From the NCBI RefSeq assembly GCF_022809355.1, contig NZ_JAKZMM010000007.1, positions 1 through 64,000 on the forward strand: a DNA stretch of 64,000 nucleotides, given 5' to 3'. This stretch comes from Parabacteroides faecalis. GTDB taxonomy: Bacteria; Bacteroidota; Bacteroidia; Bacteroidales; Tannerellaceae. Shown one piece after another: positions 60,766-64,000 of this stretch (position 1 is the first letter of the stretch; each line of letters opens with the position of its first letter). Both the position numbers and the translations under genes were made by a program. The notes beneath the pieces were generated by a model that saw only the letters and a program-made list of their open reading frames with translations, was not told the origin of the DNA and did not search any database.

Positions 60766-60796
60766 GCGGGCAGTCCACCGACTACCCGCATTTTTT
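60766..60796 (+). terminator. terminator of the ORF6N gene
   Basis: GCGGGCAGTC (60766-60775) pairs with GACTACCCGC (60780-60789) with one mismatch, followed by A and six T. Confidence 0.88.
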
Positions 60797-61081
60797 ATAT
60801 CCTTTTCCAACTGGCACATTCCCCGAAACGCCAGCCGTGCGTGGCATGGCTGACTGTATTTCGTGAAAAGAGCCGTTGGAAACCCGCACAAGCGTACCGC
60901 AAGGTAAACTTGCCATACCCTTGCCTTTCCCGCCCGCATGGAGTGTTCCCTAAAAGATGAAAGAGAACAGGCACTTTTTCCCGGTTTCCCTATCTGTAAA
61001 TCTTCCTCTTACGCAGTCCCCCAGCCGGGACAGTCGTTTTAATCATTTCAATAGGCAAAGGTAGTTACGTGTTCTTCACGA

Positions 61082-61162
61082 TTTTGCAAGGTCGAGCCGT
61101 TCCGGTTTGGCGAAAAAATCTTCCCTGCCTTGCGAGGTATTTTTTGCCCAAAACCTTGCAAA
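61082..61162. ncRNA. nested stem-loop, possible structured RNA or DNA site upstream of ardA
   Basis: The outer arms TTTGCAAGGT (61083-61092) and ACCTTGCAAA (61153-61162) are perfectly complementary. Inside, GGCGAAAAAAT (61109-61119) pairs with ATTTTTTGCC (61139-61148) with one bulge. Two small hairpins, CCG TTC CGG and CCT TGCG AGG, lie within. Whether it acts as RNA (leader or small RNA) or as DNA (transfer or protein-binding site) cannot be told. Confidence 0.5.
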
Positions 61163-61332
61163 CTCTAAACACTACCCTTTTACGCCTATGTGAAACGAAA
61201 ACGACCGACCCGACCGGAAGACGCATAAAAAAAAAGTCGGATTTACGGGAAACAGGAAAAAAGTTCAGTGAAACTTCAACTCCCTCACCTCTCAAATCCG
61301 CATAAAATTAAAAACTTAAAAATTACAGCAAT

Positions 61333-61866
61333 ATGGAAGCAAAGGTATTATCGGAAGCAAAAGTTTATGTAGGCACTTATGCCAAGTACAACAACGGTTC
61401 ATTGTCCGGCGCATGGCTCGACCTTTCGGACTATTCGGACAAGGAAGAATTTTATGAAGCCTGCCGGGAACTTCACAAGGACGAGGAAGATGCGGAATAC
61501 ATGTTTCAGGACTGGGAGAACGTGCCGGAGGGCTTAATCGACGAAAGCTGGATTTCTGAAAACTTCTTTGCCCTGCGTGATGCGGTGGAGGATTTGAGCG
61601 ACACCGAGCAGGAAGCCTTTTTCGTGTGGTGCAACTATAAAAGCCATGATTTGGGCGAGGAAGATGCGGACGACCTTGTACGGGATTTCCGGGATGAATA
61701 TCAAGGGGAATATGACGATGAAGAAGATTTCGCCTATGAAATTGTAGAGGAATGTTACGACCTGCCGGAGTTCGCAAAGACCTATTTCGATTACAAACAG
61801 TTTGCCCGTGACCTGTTCATGTGCGATTACTGGTTTGATGACGGCTTTGTGTTCCGGGCGTCATAA
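61333..61866 (+). CDS. ardA: antirestriction protein ArdA
   Basis: 177 very acidic residues with the ArdA pattern: AKVYVGTYAKYNNGSLSGAWLDLSDYSDKEEFYEAC near the N-terminus, DAEYMFQDWENVPEGLIDESWI, and the C-terminal FAYEIVEECYDLPEFAKTYFDYKQFARDLFMCDYWFDDGFVFRA. ArdA mimics B-form DNA and blocks type I restriction enzymes, protecting incoming conjugative DNA. It lies on the plus strand in the early region of the element, downstream of the nested stem-loop. Confidence 0.94.
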   Translation: MEAKVLSEAKVYVGTYAKYNNGSLSGAWLDLSDYSDKEEFYEACRELHKDEEDAEYMFQDWENVPEGLIDESWISENFFALRDAVEDLSDTEQEAFFVWCNYKSHDLGEEDADDLVRDFRDEYQGEYDDEEDFAYEIVEECYDLPEFAKTYFDYKQFARDLFMCDYWFDDGFVFRAS

Positions 61867-61943
61867 CAACCAATCCGGGCGGGGTGTCAAAGCCCTGCCC
61901 GCTTAAAACAACCAAGTTTATAACCATAAAAAAATAAGACATC

Positions 61944-62165
61944 ATGCAGTCACTTAACAAAAACGGGGTAAGCATCACCCAGACACCGGGAGAAGAAAAG
62001 TTCGTGAAATGCCGTTTAGGGGCTTTCAGGGGACAAATTTATTATCAATATGACTACCGCCACACGGACGGCGAACTTTTCAGCATGGTAGCCAAAACGC
62101 TGGACGAGTGCCGCCGCAGGCGTGACGAATGGGTAGTGAAGAAGAACGGAGTAATAAACAAGTAA
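61944..62165 (+). CDS. DUF3873 family small protein
   Basis: 73 residues (MQSLNKNGVSITQTPGEEKFVKCRLGAFRGQIYYQYDYRHTDGELFSMVAKTLDECRRRRDEWV) that match the DUF3873 type found in Bacteroidetes conjugative elements next to ardA. The function is unknown. It follows ardA by 77 nt. Confidence 0.8.
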   Translation: MQSLNKNGVSITQTPGEEKFVKCRLGAFRGQIYYQYDYRHTDGELFSMVAKTLDECRRRRDEWVVKKNGVINK

Positions 62166-62176
62166 ATTTCAGGGAC

Positions 62177-62659
62177 ATGAAAACAACAGAAGTAAACAAG
62201 AAGCTTATCGGCAGGCGTTGCGAGTGTATTTTTACGGGCTTAATGGTAACGGGCGTTATCGAGGACACAGAAGAAAACGAACACACCATAGAGGTAAAAG
62301 TCCGTTTCGACCACCCGCACCAGTGGGGCGATGATTTGTATAATGATGTGTGGGCGTGGGGGCGCAAAATAGACGAGTTCGGCACGCTGCACCATTTGCA
62401 ACTGTTGGAGGACAAACCGGACTTTCAGATAATGACGGTAGTTTTCGGCGAGCCAATCAGCCGGATAGACCGCAGTGTTTTTGAAGATGTGGAAACGTGG
62501 GGCGTCTGTTCCCTGCAAGGTTGGGTAAACAGCTATGAAAGTGTCCGGTTTGTAGCCATAGACGACCATACGGCAATCATCACGGGCGAATATAACATGG
62601 AGCAGGTAAAGGTGTGGTTAGAGAAATACACGTCCATAAAGAGCCTTAAAACCAGTTGA
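62177..62659 (+). CDS. hypothetical protein of the conjugative element
   Basis: 160 residues from ATG 62177 (MKTTEVNKKLIGRRCECIFTGLMVTGVIEDTEENEHTIEVKVRFDHPHQWGDDLYNDVWAWGRKIDEFG); a frame from 62129 overlapping the DUF3873 gene is less likely. The N-terminal half looks like a small beta-barrel, and the C-terminal half (from about 85) has an acidic mixed fold. I do not recognise the family. Its position after ardA and the DUF3873 gene, 11 nt from the latter, suggests the same transcript. Confidence 0.75.
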   Translation: MKTTEVNKKLIGRRCECIFTGLMVTGVIEDTEENEHTIEVKVRFDHPHQWGDDLYNDVWAWGRKIDEFGTLHHLQLLEDKPDFQIMTVVFGEPISRIDRSVFEDVETWGVCSLQGWVNSYESVRFVAIDDHTAIITGEYNMEQVKVWLEKYTSIKSLKTS

Positions 62660-62667
62660 TAGAGGAC

Positions 62668-62786
62668 GGCGGCTGCTTGCCGCCGTTACTTTCTTCCGTG
62701 AGCCTGCCAGCGGGTGAAGAAAGTAACAAAGAAGCCTTTCGTTTTCCCTATCATGGAAACAGCCCGCCGATGCTTCCCGGCGGGCT
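62668..62786. other. run of three hairpins between convergent genes of the element
   Basis: GGCGGC/GCCGCC (62668-62684), GTTACTTTCTTC/GAAGAAAGTAAC (62685-62727, perfect 12 bp) and AGCCCGCCG/CGGCGGGCT (62761-62786). They lack T-runs, so they are unusual as terminators. They separate the plus-strand early genes from the minus-strand tra end. Confidence 0.65.
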
Positions 62787-62862
62787 GTCTGCCCGATATT
62801 TACGCTTTGCGTATCATTCCATACCCGGTTTCCCAAGAGGATGATAAAAACGGATGTCGCAA

Positions 62863-63183
62863 CTATAAATCCTCATAGTGAATAAATTTTACCCCAAGTA
62901 TGCACACGGTTTCTTCTTCCTCGATGTCATATTTCCATGTCCGTTTAGTGACAAGCATTTCCGTTTCGCAATCGAACCATACCATTACGGGCGCATCATC
63001 TTCTTCGTCCGCCCATTTGAAAACCTGATTGGACGGCGTTTTCCATAATTCAGCACTGTCACGTTCGGAAATACAGTCCTTGTCCACAATGATGATGTCA
63101 CCTACTGCCGGAACTGTATCTGTTTCCAACGTGGTTTCTATGTACCACGAGATACCTTCTATATCCAATTCTATTTTTACCAT
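62863..63183 (-). CDS. small acidic hypothetical protein
   Basis: 106 residues (MVKIELDIEGISWYIETTLETDTVPAVGDIIIVDKDCISERDS...), strongly acidic and beta-rich, with no signal peptide and no family I recognise. It starts 12 nt after the traQ stop, so it is the last gene of the minus-strand tra transcript. Confidence 0.7.
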   Translation of the reverse strand: MVKIELDIEGISWYIETTLETDTVPAVGDIIIVDKDCISERDSAELWKTPSNQVFKWADEEDDAPVMVWFDCETEMLVTKRTWKYDIEEEETVCILGVKFIHYEDL

Positions 63184-63195
63184 GTCGTTTTATTA

Positions 63196-63654
63196 TTAGG
63201 GGGTTATTGTTTCCGTTCCTTCTTCGCTGTTGTCATTATTAAATGATAGTGTAAGTTGCTGCATCTGCCCGAAGCTGTCGATGATATAAATGTCAATCGT
63301 CTGCTGGTCTGTCGATGCCGAGGTGTAGTAGAGCCGGAATGTTTCTTTCTCCAGCGGGTAAAAGTCATTGGGCAGGAACACCGTGCCGTTATCCATTTCC
63401 AGCTTCCCTTTGCCGTCCGGCTGGAAGTACCTTATCTGATAGGTAGTCGGCTGGTAGTAGCCGCCACGCACCAGTCGGCAGCGTATTTCGGCGGTTTCCC
63501 CGACTTTCAGCCTTTTGGGTACTGGCAGTGTTTCGATGCTGAACGGGTACGCCTGCTGAATATCCAAGTTGTCATTACAGGCGGTCACAAGCACGAGGGC
63601 GGCCACGATGCAGCAGCCCATGATGATTTTATACATTACATTCTTCATATACAT
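63196..63654 (-). CDS. traQ: TraQ-like conjugal transfer lipoprotein (DUF3872)
   Basis: 152 residues. An N-terminal lipoprotein signal (MYKIIMGCCIVAALVLVTAC) is followed by a beta-sandwich (FSIETLPVPKRLKVGETAEIRCRLVRGGYYQPTTYQIRYFQPDGKGKLEMDNGTVFLPNDFYPLEKETFRLYYTS), the DUF3872 type annotated as TraQ in CTnDOT-family elements. The true start may be the second ATG (residue 3) or the third (residue 7). It is part of the conjugation apparatus in the envelope. It lies directly behind traO with a 13-nt gap. Confidence 0.85.
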   Translation of the reverse strand: MYMKNVMYKIIMGCCIVAALVLVTACNDNLDIQQAYPFSIETLPVPKRLKVGETAEIRCRLVRGGYYQPTTYQIRYFQPDGKGKLEMDNGTVFLPNDFYPLEKETFRLYYTSASTDQQTIDIYIIDSFGQMQQLTLSFNNDNSEEGTETITP

Positions 63655-63667
63655 TATTATATAGCGG

Positions 63668-64000
63668 TCAGTTGATAATGAATTTCAGTCCCAAAGATAC
63701 CTGCGTGTGGAACTTGCCGATGTCCGAGCCGAACAACGCCCGTTCCCTTGCGTTCAACAGCAGAGCCACCCGGTCGGTCAGGTAGGTTTCCAGTTCCAGC
63801 GTCAGCGCACCGCCGTAAATGAAGCAGTCCTTATCCAGCAAGGTAGAGCCGTCCGGCAGCAGCTTTTCGCTTCGGTTGCTTGTTTCGTACCCGGCGAGAG
63901 CCGACAAGCCCAATGAAAGGAAAAAGGTCTTTCGTCTGTCCGATAGGAATTTCAGGTAATAGCCGCCCTCTGCGGTGAACTGTTCTACGGGTATCTGCAT
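63668..64000 (-). CDS. traO: TraO-like conjugal transfer protein, partial (5' end outside window)
   Basis: The C-terminal 110 residues (GGYYLKFLSDRRKTFFLSLGLSALAGYETSNRSEKLLPDGSTLLDKDCFIYGGALTLELETYLTDRVALLLNARERALFGSDIGKFHTQVSLGLKFIIN) match TraO of Bacteroidetes conjugative transposons. The alternating strands and terminal FIIN fit an outer-membrane barrel. The gene runs off the window; the methionine at 64000 is internal. Confidence 0.83.
   Translation of the reverse strand: MQIPVEQFTAEGGYYLKFLSDRRKTFFLSLGLSALAGYETSNRSEKLLPDGSTLLDKDCFIYGGALTLELETYLTDRVALLLNARERALFGSDIGKFHTQVSLGLKFIIN

Larger units (their letters stand above)
60699..61332 (+). other. gene-free stretch of the element
   Basis: It holds the ORF6N terminator, a large nested stem-loop (61082-61162) and otherwise no convincing gene. 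Small reading frames at 60670-60939 (minus) and 61069-61305 (plus) lack recognisable features. Confidence 0.55.

Noticed and set aside
60670-60939. 89-residue minus-strand reading frame in the element
   Set aside because: It crosses the ORF6N terminator hairpin and the end of the ORF6N gene and shows no recognisable features.
61069-61305. 78-residue plus-strand reading frame
   Set aside because: It contains the nested stem-loop 61082-61162, its composition looks non-coding, and it has no start support. It is kept as a doubt only.
62656-62844. 62-residue plus-strand reading frame
   Set aside because: It runs through all three hairpins and is proline/glycine-rich in the manner of translated palindromes.

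Overview
The window looks like a Bacteroidales chromosome, most likely Parabacteroides or a close relative (the genus is an inference). Evidence includes many promoters of the Bacteroidetes type (a TAnnTTTG -7 box), a ribosomal protein S16 with a long Lys/Ala/Glu tail, an adenosylcobalamin-dependent ribonucleotide reductase beside dnaA, DUF3836 and DUF4153 proteins, and a CTnDOT-type conjugative element. Roughly the first 58.5 kb is moderately AT-rich host chromosome. From 58581 to the end the DNA is visibly GC-richer and belongs to an integrated element whose far end lies outside the window.

Layout. 1-5100: uronate catabolism, with a broken DUF2264 gene, kduD, a DUF4861 lipoprotein, an orphan PTS EIIC-like permease and a KduI that carries a signal peptide. 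5192-11106: an exported GH10-like hydrolase, then an ECF sigma factor overlapping a one-pass membrane/beta-barrel protein, two paralogous lipoproteins and a membrane protein. 11122-15343: smpB and cobalamin-dependent metH. 15440-24492: a Tat-exported oxidoreductase, a C1 peptidase, a DPP IV-like S9 peptidase, an M48 lipoprotein, a membrane-anchored MutS-like ATPase and an OMPLA-type phospholipase. 24577-29980: guaB, an M64 peptidase, a cell-wall amidase and an MCE/MlaD protein. 30341-38491: dnaA, class II ribonucleotide reductase, bactofilin, folB, a group B [FeFe] hydrogenase, cutC and coaX. 38478-47287: envelope biogenesis (an outer-membrane protein, a TPR protein, LptC, a CNNM/CBS protein, PpiD, DUF3836 and OmpA proteins). 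47518-51004: a FucP-like transporter, a DUF4153 protein and an SGNH hydrolase on the minus strand. 51110-58294: a pseudouridine synthase, DsbD, MazG, a sigma/anti-sigma/Spy-like operon, rpsP and a thioredoxin lipoprotein.

At 58496-58580 lies tRNA-Ser(UGA). Directly behind it are a tyrosine recombinase, an ORF6N protein, ArdA, a DUF3873 protein, and traQ and traO (conjugation) in the opposite direction. This is the integrase end of an integrative and conjugative element inserted at the tRNA 3' end.

The most unusual observation is a family of 88-bp intergenic elements (6722-6809, 27628-27715, 56788-56875) with one shared layout: an end half-word, then three 18-bp units whose centres are palindromic or nearly so, then a closing half-word, with every piece separated by exactly 4 bp, giving a strict 22-bp period. 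The first two copies share their words but carry the middle unit in opposite orientation. The third copy uses different words in the same layout. A looser related cluster sits at 18226-18351. I do not recognise this as a described repeat class.
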